DNA of 64,000 nt from Puccinellia tenuiflora (lineage: Eukaryota > Streptophyta > Magnoliopsida > Poales > Poaceae): assembly GCA_012064385.1 (NCBI GenBank), contig QRDG01000026.1:1-64000 (forward strand). Direction: 5' to 3'. Under the pieces are notes generated by a model. The model did no database searches and had not been told where the DNA came from. It worked only from the letters and a program-made list of their open reading frames with translations. The translations under genes were made by a program, and so were the position numbers. Position 1 is the first letter of the stretch. Each line of letters opens with the position of its first letter. Positions 22,994 to 33,383 of this stretch are shown in pieces.

Positions 22994-24190
22994 TGATGAC
23001 GTGAAACCACACATTCATTGGGAGACCCCAAGAGGAAGGTATGCTGCTGTGCGGCAGCAGTTTTCCCTCAGTAAGAAACCAGGGTTATCAATCCAGGAGG
23101 AATTAGAAAGTGCTAAGAAGGTTGCCAGTTGCAAGTGTGGCGCAACACCAGTGCTGACGTGGAACCTGCACACAACACAATCAAACTACTTTGCCCCAAC
23201 GAAACATGAAGGTTGTCAATCTCCCCGGCTTGCTGAAAAACAACGGATTAAACGTATGGTGTGGAAGATGAATGTAAATGCAAAAAGTGGACAGCGAGAA
23301 AATAATGAAAGAAAGTGGTGTAAACGGTGCTTGTTTCAGTGTAAAAGAATGGACCGGGGTCCACAGTTCACTAGAGGTGTCTCTCCATAAAAGATAACTA
23401 ACATGTTGGGTAAACAAATTACAGCTGGGCAATTGACAAATAGGGAACGCATGACAATGCAAATATATGACAAGATGATTACTATGAGATTTAATTGGGC
23501 ATTACAACAAGATACATAGACCGTTATCCAACAGCATCTATGACTAATAATCCACCGCCAGGTTAACATCCGTGTCCCCCGTTGGTATTAAGTTGCAAGC
23601 AACAGATAATTGCATTAAGCAAAATGTGTAATGTAAACAATACAAATGACCTTGGACATAGCATTGTTGTTTTATCCCTAGTGGCAACAGCACATCCACA
23701 ACCTTAGATGTTCCTGTCACTCACCCAGGTTACCGGAGGCATAAACACACTATCGAGCATAAATACTCACTCTTGGAGTTAAGAGCATCTACTTGGCCAA
23801 AGCATCTACTAATATAACGGAGAGCATGCAAGATCATAAATAACATATAAAGATAGATTGATAATCAACTTTACCATAGTATCAATATTTATCGGATCCC
23901 AGCAAACACAACATGTAGCATTACAATAAGATGATCTTGATCATGTAGGGGAGCTCACAAGATCTAAACATGATAGCACAAAGGGGAGAGACTACCATCT
24001 AGCTAGTGCTATGGACCCGTAGTCCAAGATGAACTACTCACGCATCACTCCGGAGGCAGGCATGGTGGTGTAGAGCCCTCCGGTGATGATCTCGGGTACA
24101 AATAACTCGGGTACCCTCCCGAATAGGGTTTGACGACGGCGGCGGCTCTGGAACTTTTCGTGGAAAATAACTCGGGTACAAATGGGGTAC
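22994..24190 (-). mobile_element. Family-A-related LTR fragment, reverse
   Basis: On the minus strand it ends GTTTCACGTCATCA at 22994. Its body matches the reversed LTR at 595-1800, including the shared CACTCCGGAGGCAGGCATGG region. The LTR start is missing because the family-C element begins at 24191. The string AATAACTCGGGTAC occurs twice (near 24098 and 24165), which looks like filler copying. Confidence 0.65.
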
Positions 24191-25708
24191 TGATGCATGT
24201 AAAATGCATAAATGAACTTTGCATTATAATACTCATATTTCAATCATATTTGCATCATATGATTCATTGTTTTATAATGATTTTGGGAAGATTTCACAGT
24301 TTTCCTATTTTTCTGGAATTAACCCTGCACTAGTAGAAAATCCTATTTTCTATATTTTGATGTTTCAGGGACCCAAACGGCGTCCAAATGACCTGAAAAT
24401 TTACGAGCATCAGTTTTTGGAAGGAACAAAGCGTAGGAGCGAAGGAAGCGAAAAAGTGGAAGCCCGAAGGCCAAAAGAGGGGGGCCCACGCGGCCAGATT
24501 CCTTGGCCGCGTGGGACCACTCATCTGGGCCCTCGTGGCTCCGTTGTCGTCGATCTTTCTTTCAGAAGCTTCGTCTTGACCTAAAAACGACTATAAAAAT
24601 AGTCTCTCGACGCCTTTTGGAGGGGAGCGCCGTCGAAACACAGAAACCACGAAACAGAGACCTGAAGCTGCAGATTGGAGGGGGAAAACTCCGGCGGGGC
24701 GCTGCCGGGGTGGTCTCCATCTTCTCCAACATCTCCACCATCGTCACCATGATGAAGGGGGAGTAGTCCACCCCCTGGACTTTGGGTTTGTGGTGCTAAC
24801 TTGATCTAATCTCTCTATGTATGATCATTGTTGAAGTCCATATGATGTGCCTTGCATGAGTATGGATCTATCTATGTAATTCCTATGGTGGATATTATGG
24901 TATGAGATGATATTTGTTATGCATTTACCGTTGTGTTGGATCTTTTATGACTTGTCATACTTTGGAGATATTCTATGATGCATGTGATGGTTTGATTTAT
25001 GCATAATGCCTTGTTTATCCTTGTCATGAGGTGATTGACACCACCAAGTGTGGGTAGATGAGAGAGATGTGGTCATGCACACGAAATATGAATCATTGCA
25101 CTAGTGTTTAGAATATTGTCCATTAAGAAGTATGATGTATGTAGGTACGGGATGGCCGAGGTGACAACGGCATATGTATTGAGTGACACAATACAGCCCA
25201 ACATCCTTTATCTGGGGGTAAAAAGGAAGAAGTATGATGTGGGAGTGACAGCAAAGCACGCTAGCCTTACGAGGGTGACCTAGCAACACAAATGATTATT
25301 TCTTTCAACTATGTGTTTTAGGACATGTAGCCGTCATAGAAGTTTACCATTAAAGGATGACAATTGTGTGTATTTTTTATCTATAACATGATAATCACCA
25401 TAGATGGGAGAGAGGATTGAGTGAACCCATGAACCCATGTCCATTGTTCCTATAAGAGAAAACCTTTGTCTTGTCCTCTTGTATTAAAGAGGATTGGGAC
25501 ACTTTTACATTCTTGTTTTGTTACATTAAACTTCCATCCATTAAATCAACCATCTTGTTCTTTAAACTTGTTTAGTGCATAATCAACTAAAACTTGTGAC
25601 ACTTTAGTTGTAGGGAATAGATAACTTTCCCTTCTTGCTCCTGCGGATCGATATCCTACTTCCACATTGAGAGGTGCTACAGTGATCCCCTGCTCTTGGG
25701 GGTTATCA
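24191..25708 (+). mobile_element. Family-C Athila-like LTR, 5' copy
   Basis: Length 1518 bp. Begins TGATGCATGTAAAATGCATA and ends GGGGGTTATCA. It matches the 3' copy from 29761, with a few percent difference and a small indel near 24260. TATAAAAAT at 24592-24600 is the likely TATA box. GGTAC precedes the LTR but no second copy is found, because the 3' LTR is truncated. Confidence 0.85.
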
Positions 25709-25718
25709 AGTACTTTTC

Positions 25719-25736
25719 TGGCGCCGTTGCCGGGGA
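25719..25736 (+). promoter_or_regulatory. Family-C primer binding site
   Basis: TGGCGCCGTTGCCGGGGA ten bases after the LTR end. This is the same spacing and sequence as in family B. Confidence 0.8.
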
Positions 25737-25894
25737 GTGTAGCGCTTAAGTTTCTATTCTTGTGTGCACTAGACTTTAGATTTATTTTATCTTGTTTTAT
25801 ATCTTGCAATCATCTAAGCTTGGGGAGGTTCCTTTAGACTTGTTTGGTTGTGAGTTTCTCATTAGTTTTACTTTTAGTTATTTATATTAAAAAA

Positions 25895-27391
25895 ATGGAG
25901 AAACTTTCTGGAATGTCTATGGATTATTTTAAAAATATGGAAGCCTACTTTGAATATGAATCAACCGAAGAGGGAACAAGAATGCGTAAATTGCTTGAAA
26001 CTCTTCACAAAATGGCTATTCAGTTTTGTGAGTTACATGGTATAACTTGTTGCAATAGAAGAGTTGTTAAACATTCCCACCATCAATGGAAGTATAATAG
26101 TGATCCCATAATTGCTTGTTATCATGAAGATAAATTTTCATGGCCTGATATAGAACAAGTTGAGAAATATATTGCTTATGTTGGAGCCCTTGAGATAGAC
26201 TCTTTTACTGATAAATTTCTTACAACTAGTCATGAAGCTCGTGTAATGAAAGTACAAATTTCTATTATTCTCCAACTTTGCAAAAAAGAATTTAGTGACA
26301 ATGTTTATGTTAAAGAAAGAATTCTTGCTTCCATGGAAAGTACTAATATTTTGCAGGAAGAGGATGATGAAAACATAACCTTGGAAGAGGAAGAATGTGA
26401 AGAGGAGATTGAAATGGACATGTTCCAACCTAAGCTTGGGGAAGATTTGGATCTCCCAACTTCACCATCAACATTTGATAGTTGCACTCAAACTCAAAAA
26501 TCTTTTGTTATTTATGAGAACCCATGTTATGATGAGTGTCAAACTGAAAATTCTATGGTCCTATATGATAACCCATTCTATTATGATGAAACTAATAATG
26601 CTCCTTTACTTTTTAATGATGCTACTAGTGAACTTATTGATGATAATGAGGAGTGTTGTTTAAATATGCTATATGATAATGCTTTAGATGATGGTCCTAT
26701 GCTTATTGATAATCCTCAATGTTTAGAAGTTGTTACAAATTTATGTGAGGATAAAAATTATATACTTGATGTTTGTGATGGTATTCTTACTCATGAGAGT
26801 CCTACTTTGTTCTTAAATTCTCCTAGTTACACCATGGAGGAGAAATTTGCTTATGTTGAGAAATACTTATGTGGTTTGCAATTATCTTTAGTTCCAAATA
26901 TTTGTTGCAACCATGATATTAAACTTGATATTGATCTTAATAATTATCTTGAAAGAGGGAAGCATGCTAATGAATTCCAAAATAAATTCAATGATCCTCT
27001 TTATGTGCCTATATTATCTAAGTTGAATGATTCTTGTGATTATATGGTTGAATTTATTTCTTCTACTTGCAACTATTATAAAAGAGGAGGTAATAAGAAC
27101 CCTCTTTATGCTACTAATAAATATATGCTGCAAGTAACTGCTGTTGATATGCATTGTGAAATTTATATTTATTGTGATTCATTCATATACAAAATGCCAA
27201 TGCATAGAAAGAAAGTTAGACTTCGTTGTTATTACTTTTGTGTTTTGTTTTTCTCTTTAATAGGTTTCAACTTGACAATTATTTTGATTGGATTGAGAGC
27301 ACCATGGGATCCTGGTATTTTCATGAAACACTTCCCAAGGAAGAGGGACACATCAAAGTTCAAGCTCCCTCATGAGCTTCGTCCACAATAA
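25895..27391 (+). CDS. 498-residue ORF of unknown function in a pol-less LTR element
   Basis: An intact frame from ATG 25895 to TAA 27389-27391, about 160 bases after the primer site. No Gag, protease, reverse transcriptase or integrase motif is seen. By eye the order is: a helical N-terminus with FCELHGITCCNRR and a His-rich KHSHHQW (about residues 45-70); a long helical segment; an acidic run (EEDDENITLEEEECEEEIEM, about residues 175-195); a Cys/Asp/Asn-rich middle with recurring Y-D/E-N-P/A motifs (YENPCYDEC, YDNPFYYDE, YDNALDDGP); and near the C-terminus a hydrophobic segment (CYYFCVLFFSLIGFNLTIIL) before HFPRKRDTSKF. The hydrophobic DNA stretch ends TTTTTCTCTTTAATAG, a good 3' splice site, so the apparent membrane segment could instead be a short intron (about 27212-27262). 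The N-terminus is related to the ORF at 8536. The protein's function is unknown. Confidence 0.6.
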   Translation: MEKLSGMSMDYFKNMEAYFEYESTEEGTRMRKLLETLHKMAIQFCELHGITCCNRRVVKHSHHQWKYNSDPIIACYHEDKFSWPDIEQVEKYIAYVGALEIDSFTDKFLTTSHEARVMKVQISIILQLCKKEFSDNVYVKERILASMESTNILQEEDDENITLEEEECEEEIEMDMFQPKLGEDLDLPTSPSTFDSCTQTQKSFVIYENPCYDECQTENSMVLYDNPFYYDETNNAPLLFNDATSELIDDNEECCLNMLYDNALDDGPMLIDNPQCLEVVTNLCEDKNYILDVCDGILTHESPTLFLNSPSYTMEEKFAYVEKYLCGLQLSLVPNICCNHDIKLDIDLNNYLERGKHANEFQNKFNDPLYVPILSKLNDSCDYMVEFISSTCNYYKRGGNKNPLYATNKYMLQVTAVDMHCEIYIYCDSFIYKMPMHRKKVRLRCYYFCVLFFSLIGFNLTIILIGLRAPWDPGIFMKHFPRKRDTSKFKLPHELRPQ

Positions 27392-27425
27392 ATATCAAGT
27401 AAGAAGCCTAGCTACATGGCTATAA

Positions 27426-27451
27426 AGAAAGCGCTTTACGGGAGGCAACCC
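27426..27451 (+). promoter_or_regulatory. AAGCGCTT / GGGAGGCAACCC motif
   Basis: GAAAGCGCTTTACGGGAGGC followed by AACCC begins 35 bases after the stop of the 498-residue ORF. It corresponds to 4595-4617 on the minus strand. It combines an 8-bp palindrome with a 12-base conserved block. Confidence 0.6.
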
Positions 27452-29722
27452 GATTGTTTTTATTTTTGATTTTCTTTGTGTCCTGTTGCTGTAACAAGAG
27501 ACTTAGTTTTTAGTTTTGTTTCTGGAATTTTTAATAAAGTACCAAGTTTTACCCATTTTGGTTAGAAAAAGTTGCTATTTGCATTCGAAGATTTTATTCC
27601 AGCACGAATCTGTGCATGGTTTGATTTTTAATTCCTATTATGTAAATCCGAATGAGGTGAAATTTTTACTGTAACTGCAACTTTCATCCTCTGTATGCAT
27701 GATTTTGTTCAGAATTTTTCGACATTCTTAAGCTGGATAGAAAAATACGTTTCACAGCTGCTGTTTTTCTGGACAGATTTTGTCCCATTTTGTTTGATGC
27801 ATTCTTTGAACTTTTAACTTGAATCTTTTTTATCCAATTGAGTTTATAAGTAGGCATACAACATTATAAACTTTCTGGACATTCATATGAATTTTTGTTT
27901 AAGGATTTTATGCGGCAAGCAATTCATTTGTCTATCATTACTAATGTCACCCCACAGAAAAGAAATGGGATAAACAGTGTTTTGAAGTTTTTTTACAGGG
28001 ATTAGAGGAGATGCACCAAGAGCTATCCAAGGATGGTAAATACCATAATCTTGGGGATGTGAAGACAACCCCACTGGACCAATGCATTCTCGGTTTGCAC
28101 ACGTCTAACTTCTATTTTTCGATCAATGCACTTTATCGCATAAACTTGAAGCGTCTTTTATTTGCTTTTTATTTTGGTTTGATTTTTGTTTTGAGACCAC
28201 CACTATCATTTTTATATGATAGAGCTACTGGAAATTTGGGTTGAATTAAGTTGGATTCTATTAAAAAGATTGGGAAAGGGATGTTTGAGTTGATTTAAAA
28301 AGATACATATAGTTGCATGATTCATGTGTTTTTTAATGAGTGTTAATTTGCAAGTGTTTTATCAAGAGCTATCTCTTATTCATGTTTTGATGCTGAATAT
28401 TACTTTACTTTGTTTAACATGGATTGGTTAGTTCTATGGACACTTGTGCATGCATTTAGACGGTCAACTTTCTCCCTTTGCTAGCCCAAAATTCCAACAA
28501 GTAAAAACTTGTTTTCCAACACCTTCAACCAAAGTTTTTCCAGTGAGTCCACCATATCTACCCATTACCTTTATGCTATTCCGAGTATGTTTATCATGTT
28601 ACTTTGTATTATCTATACCTCTGAATTTAAATGCTTATGTTATTGATTGTTATGGGAAAAGTTGGTTAAAAAGCTCTCACACCTTACTTTTATTGCACTT
28701 AATAAACATGAACTATTGTGATTAAAATTATGAAGCTGTGAGCTTGACAAGAGTCTTGGTTGGGGGTTAGCCCATATGTGCTGTCACATGGCAAGCTTTC
28801 AACATGTTCTTAATAATATTTAGTTGATATCATGTAGTTTTGTTTATGGATGCCTATCATAGTGCCAAATAAATGTGGAAACTAAGTAAGTTTAATTAGT
28901 TTATACAAATAGCTAGAGAGACACCTGGGCCGCTAATCTAAGCCATGCATCATTCATAGTGGAAATTTACTTACATGTTATTGTGAACCTTCAGTGATGC
29001 ACCTCATAATAAAAAGCTATATCAATAGTAAATAAAAAGGGTGTTGAGATTGTTCATTATGTTTGTTTGTCTTGTCATTTTGACATGGGCTTGTTCCATG
29101 TCCTGGGACAAGAGGTACCCCAATTGACCCTCTTGATGACGCTATTTTTACAATGACTTTAACTTGAACTTGCTTGGTAGCCCAAATTGAGTAACACCAT
29201 GGTGTAGGTACTCGTATTCACGGGGCATGAAGCTTTCAACCCATATTTGTCAAGCACACTACTCATATTTGCTTTCACTTTTAAACTTTAACCATTCAAG
29301 ATGTTATGATGGGCGTAATGAGTGCTTTACACCAATGAATACCACATTGCAAACATTAACTTAAGTAGAAGCATTTGGAAGTTAGATGAAACTTATTCAT
29401 GTTTTACCTCTACTCATTTATATATCTTTCCAAAGTGTCCACCTTTTATCTTCAGATTTACAAGAGTACGCTATGACCATCATAGGATGTTTTTACTTTT
29501 CATTGTGCATACATTTGGTACATAGTACTTTCTTCTATGTTGCACTTTGTGAATTATCATTGAACATCCTTACATTGAATATTTGATATCACTTCATAAT
29601 CTATCTTGCATATTGCTACTCCTTTGAAGAATGAATCATTTGACTTTATGTAGCAATAGTAATCATCTTTGATATCCATTGATAGTCTTAAAATGCAAAG
29701 TCCATGTTGGTTTTATCACCTT
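27452..29722 (+). mobile_element. Non-coding 3' internal region of family-C element
   Basis: About 2.3 kb of AT-rich sequence with no ORF carrying a known domain. Downstream lie the hairpin and the polypurine tract. There is no reverse transcriptase signature, so the element cannot move on its own. Confidence 0.65.
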
Positions 29723-29760
29723 TATACTCGAGGACGAGTATAGGTTAAGCTTGGGGATGC
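29723..29760 (+). promoter_or_regulatory. Hairpin plus polypurine tract of family C
   Basis: A perfect 8-bp stem TATACTCG / CGAGTATA with loop AGGA (29723-29742) is followed by TTAAGCTTGGGGATGC (29745-29760), adjoining the 3' LTR. The outer stem pair is A-T here and C-G in the copy at 2189-2206. Confidence 0.75.
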
Positions 29761-30842
29761 TGATGCATGTAAAATGCATACATGAACTTCGCATTATAAT
29801 ACTCATATTTCAATCATATTTTCATCATATGAGGGTTATATCATTGTTTTATAATGATTTTGGGAAGATTTCACAGTTTTCCTATTTTTTTGGAATTAAC
29901 CCTGCACTGGCAGAAAACCCTATTTTCTATATTTTGATGTTTCAGGGACCCCAAACGGCGTCCAAATGACCTGAAATTTTACGAGCATCAGTTTTTGGAA
30001 GAAACAAAGCGTAGGAGCGAAGGAGGCGAAAAAGTGGAAGCCCGAAGGCCAAAAGAGGGGGACCCACGTGGCCAGATTCCTTGGATGCGTGGGACCACTC
30101 ATCTAGGCCCTCGTGGCTCCGTTGTCGTCGATCTTTCTTCCAGAAGCTTCGTCTTGACCTAAAAACGACTATAAAAATAGTCTCTCGACGCCTTTTGGTG
30201 GGGAGCGCCGCTGAAACACATAAACCATGAAACAGAGACCTGAAGCTGCAGATTGGAGGGGGAAAACTCCGGCGGGGCGCTGCCGGGGTGGTCTCCATCT
30301 TCTCCAACATCTCCACCATCATCACCATGATGAAGGGGGAGTAGTCCACCCCCTGGACTTTGGGTTTGTGGTGCTAACTTGATCTAATCTCTCTATGTAT
30401 GATCATTGTTGAAGTCCATATGATGTGCCTTGCATGAGTATGGATCTATCTATGTAATTCCTATGGTGGATATTATGGTATGAGATGATATTTGTTATGC
30501 ATTTACCGTTGTGTTGGATCTTTTATGACTTGTCATACTTTGGAGATATTCTATGATGCATGTGATGGTTTGATTTATGCATAATGCCTTGTTTATCCTT
30601 GTCATTAGGTGATTGACACCAGCAAGTGTGGGTAGATGAGAGAGATGTGGTCATGCACACGAAATATGAATCATTGCACTAGTGTTTAGAATATTGTCCA
30701 TTAAGAAGTATGATGTATGTAGGTACGGGATGGCCGAGGTGACAACGGCATATGTATTGAGTGACACAATACAGCCCAACATCCTTTATCTGGGGGTAAA
30801 AAGGAAGAAGTATGATGTGGGAGTGACAGCAAACCACGCTAG
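29761..30842 (+). mobile_element. Family-C 3' LTR, truncated
   Basis: Begins TGATGCATGTAAAATGCATA and follows the 5' LTR up to the CACGCTAG string, where another LTR starts at 30843. About 440 bases of its 3' end are absent. TATAAAAAT is at 30170-30178. Confidence 0.8.
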
Positions 30843-31365
30843 TGATGTCTACTACATGCTTCTATTCTTGTAGACTTGTTGGGCCTCCTAGCACAGAGGT
30901 TTGTAGGACAGCGGCAATTTTCCCTTAAGTTAGTAACCCAAGGTTTATAGAATCCGTGGGAGGTAGAGGTCAAAGATATCCCTCTCAAGCAACCCTACAA
31001 TTAAGATACAAGAAGTCTCTTGTGTCCCCAACACACCTAATACAATTGACAGTTGTATAGGTGCACTAGTTCGGCGAAGAGATATTAAAATATGGGTAAT
31101 ATGGATGGTAAAACAAGGTTTTGTAATTATGTAATAAAAATGGCAGCAAGCAAACAAGTGACAAAAGTGACTAAAAACGGTGTATCAATGCTTGGAAACA
31201 AGGCCTAGGCTTCATACTTTCACTAGTGACCACTCTCAACATCATTAACATAATTAAACACATAATAGTTCCACAAAAACACATGCATGGTAGACGTTAC
31301 TCGGAGATCATTCTTTCATGGATCAAATAGGATGAGAATTGCGTAGGGCTACGAAAAGCACACCT
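30843..31365 (+). mobile_element. Fragment of another Gypsy-type LTR (family D)
   Basis: Begins TGATGTCTACTACATGCTTC, then TTGTTGGGCCTCC and GAATCCGTGGGAGG. I recognise this as a common Triticeae LTR start but cannot name the family with certainty. Only about 520 bases remain before the Harbinger element. No clear continuation is recognised after 33695. Confidence 0.6.
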
Positions 31366-31368
31366 TAA
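31366..31368 (+). repeat. PIF/Harbinger target duplication, left
   Basis: TAA directly before GAGCAACTCCAACCG; TAA also follows the other end (33693-33695). A 3-bp TWA duplication is typical of PIF/Harbinger. Confidence 0.7.
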
Positions 31369-31643
31369 GAGCAACTCCAACCGTTGGCCCCCCCAGGGTA
31401 TCCGGCGAAGGCTTTTTAGCCCGTTCGCCGGCGCCCCCCAAGCCTTGGGGAGGCCTCGGTTCCCACCCGCCCCCCAGCTTTCGGCCCCCCAAGACACTTT
31501 TTTTTTGAATCGACATGTTCCCGCTACATATCGGCGATCGCAAGTCTGGTGATCCAGCCACAATTCGGCGGTCAAGTTTGCATAGTTTTAGAAAAGAAAG
31601 CATAATTCGGCGATCAAAAGCGGCCAAATCGACGACGTCGACC

Positions 31644-32264
31644 TCAAATCGCCGGCTCGTCGTCCTCCACTTGCACCACGACGGAGGAGTCGGTCGATGG
31701 CGCAGCGATCTGCGGCGACGATGCCGGCTCATCGTCCTCCACTTGCACCACGTAGGAGGGGTCGGTCGATGGCGCAGCGATCGGCGGCGACGATGCCGGG
31801 GTAGTACCGGTGCTCGGCATCGTTTTCGTGGTGGAGCCTTCCGTTGGCGGAGTCGGGGTCATCGTCGGGGGTGGAGTCGGGGTCGGGGTCGGTGGTGGAG
31901 TCGGGGTCGGGATCGGCGCTGGTATCTCGTTCAGGATGAGGTCGCGCTGGCTCATGTACCACGCCTTGACCTTGCCGTCCATGATCGTCGCCGGGTCGGC
32001 GCTCATGAGGAACGCCAGATCGGTGTTCCTCTTTTTGGCCGCGACCTTGGTCTTGAGGAGCTCGATCTTCACGTCTTGTTTCTCCATCATCTGCAACCAC
32101 CTCGCCTCGCACTTCTCCTCCCTCTTCACGGCGTGGGTCTTGGCGTCGGCAATGCACTTCTCGATCGATGCGTGCAGCCTTTCTGTCGCCGGTGTACTCG
32201 CCCTCGCCGCCTTCGCCTTCTTGTTCCCTTCTGGACGTCCATCCGAGGCTCCCGATCCCGGCGC
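31644..32264 (-). pseudogene. ORF1-like gene, C-terminal part (NAM-associated-type domain)
   Basis: An open frame on the minus strand from the insertion edge at 32264 to a TAG at 31644-31646. It starts with RPEGNKKAKAARAST, a typical lead-in of the NAM-associated C-terminal domain found in plant Harbinger ORF1 and GST-T3-like proteins. It continues through a charged helix (KREEKCEARWLQMMEKQDVK; ELLKTKVAAKKRNTDLAFL) and SADPATIMDGKVKAWYMSQR. The tail is a low-complexity Pro/Thr run and two near-identical acidic repeats ending VQVEDDEPA. In the family, ORF1 (Myb/SANT-like) binds DNA with the transposase. The gene is cut at its 5' side by the LTR, so it is disrupted. Confidence 0.65.
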
Positions 32265-32651
32265 TGTTGGGAATATGCCCTAGAGGCAATAATAAAATGG
32301 TTATTAGCATATTCATGTTTATGATAATAGTTTATTATCCATGCTATAATTGTATTAACCGGAAACATAATACATGTGTGGATATAAACAACAGGTGTCC
32401 CTAGTAAGCCTCTACCGGACTAGTTCGGTAGTCAAGAGATGGTTAGAGTTTCCTAACCATGGACTTGTTATATCACTTGATAACGGAGTCATATCATTAG
32501 GAGTAATGATGTGATGGACAAGACCCGATAATAAAGAGTTGCAATTGATCGTGTCACACAAGTTCATTGCCAACGCTTTTAGTATGCCAAGTATAGTTTC
32601 CTTAGACCATGAGATTATGTCACTCCCGTTTACCGGAGGAGTACTTTGTGG
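32265..32651 (+). mobile_element. Third copy of the Copia LTR, truncated by gap
   Basis: TGTTGGGAATATGCCCTAG starts at 32265 and matches the LTRs at 14419 and 21005, with small deletions. It runs into the N block after 387 bases. It lies inside the ORF1-like gene in the opposite orientation. Whether it is a solo LTR or a full element cannot be told. Confidence 0.8.
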
Positions 32652-33284
32652 NNNNNNNNNNNNNNNNNNNNNNNNNNNNNNNNNNNNNNNNNNNNNNNNN
32701 NNNNNNNNNNNNNNNNNNNNNNNNNNNNNNNNNNNNNNNNNNNNNNNNNNNNNNNNNNNNNNNNNNNNNNNNNNNNNNNNNNNNNNNNNNNNNNNNNNNN
32801 NNNNNNNNNNNNNNNNNNNNNNNNNNNNNNNNNNNNNNNNNNNNNNNNNNNNNNNNNNNNNNNNNNNNNNNNNNNNNNNNNNNNNNNNNNNNNNNNNNNN
32901 NNNNNNNNNNNNNNNNNNNNNNNNNNNNNNNNNNNNNNNNNNNNNNNNNNNNNNNNNNNNNNNNNNNNNNNNNNNNNNNNNNNNNNNNNNNNNNNNNNNN
33001 NNNNNNNNNNNNNNNNNNNNNNNNNNNNNNNNNNNNNNNNNNNNNNNNNNNNNNNNNNNNNNNNNNNNNNNNNNNNNNNNNNNNNNNNNNNNNNNNNNNN
33101 NNNNNNNNNNNNNNNNNNNNNNNNNNNNNNNNNNNNNNNNNNNNNNNNNNNNNNNNNNNNNNNNNNNNNNNNNNNNNNNNNNNNNNNNNNNNNNNNNNNN
33201 NNNNNNNNNNNNNNNNNNNNNNNNNNNNNNNNNNNNNNNNNNNNNNNNNNNNNNNNNNNNNNNNNNNNNNNNNNNNNNNNNNNN
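32652..33284. other. Assembly gap of 633 N
   Basis: Unresolved bases. All open frames that cross it are artefacts of N. The remaining LTR (about 1.47 kb) would not fit in 633 bases, so either the gap length is nominal or the LTR is truncated. Confidence 0.99.
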
Positions 33285-33383
33285 CCCCCTCCCCCTACCC
33301 CTCCCGGCGGAGGTCGCCCCCGTCCTCTTCGCCGGTGGTTCTTCGCCGGCGGCTCGTGGGTTGTTTAATTTCTTGGGCGCCAT
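33285..33383 (-). pseudogene. ORF1-like gene, N-terminal part
   Basis: On the minus strand, ATG at 33381-33383 in a good context (CCTCCCATGG region) encodes MAPKKLNNPRAAGEEPPAK and then a Gly/Arg run (RTGATSAGRGRGRG) before the gap. This is the usual low-complexity start of grass NAM-associated/ORF1 proteins. The same gene resumes at 32264 beyond the LTR. The central Myb/SANT-like part would lie in the gap. Confidence 0.5.

Noticed and set aside
24219..24584. 121-residue open frame starting in the family-C LTR
   Set aside because: It is an untranslated LTR region. The same frame in the 3' LTR copy is not preserved.
31810..32283. Open frames on the plus strand over the ORF1-like gene (157 and 269 residues)
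   Set aside because: They are GC-rich antisense shadows of the minus-strand NAM-associated-type coding sequence. Composition is Arg/Gly/Val-rich and there is no domain.
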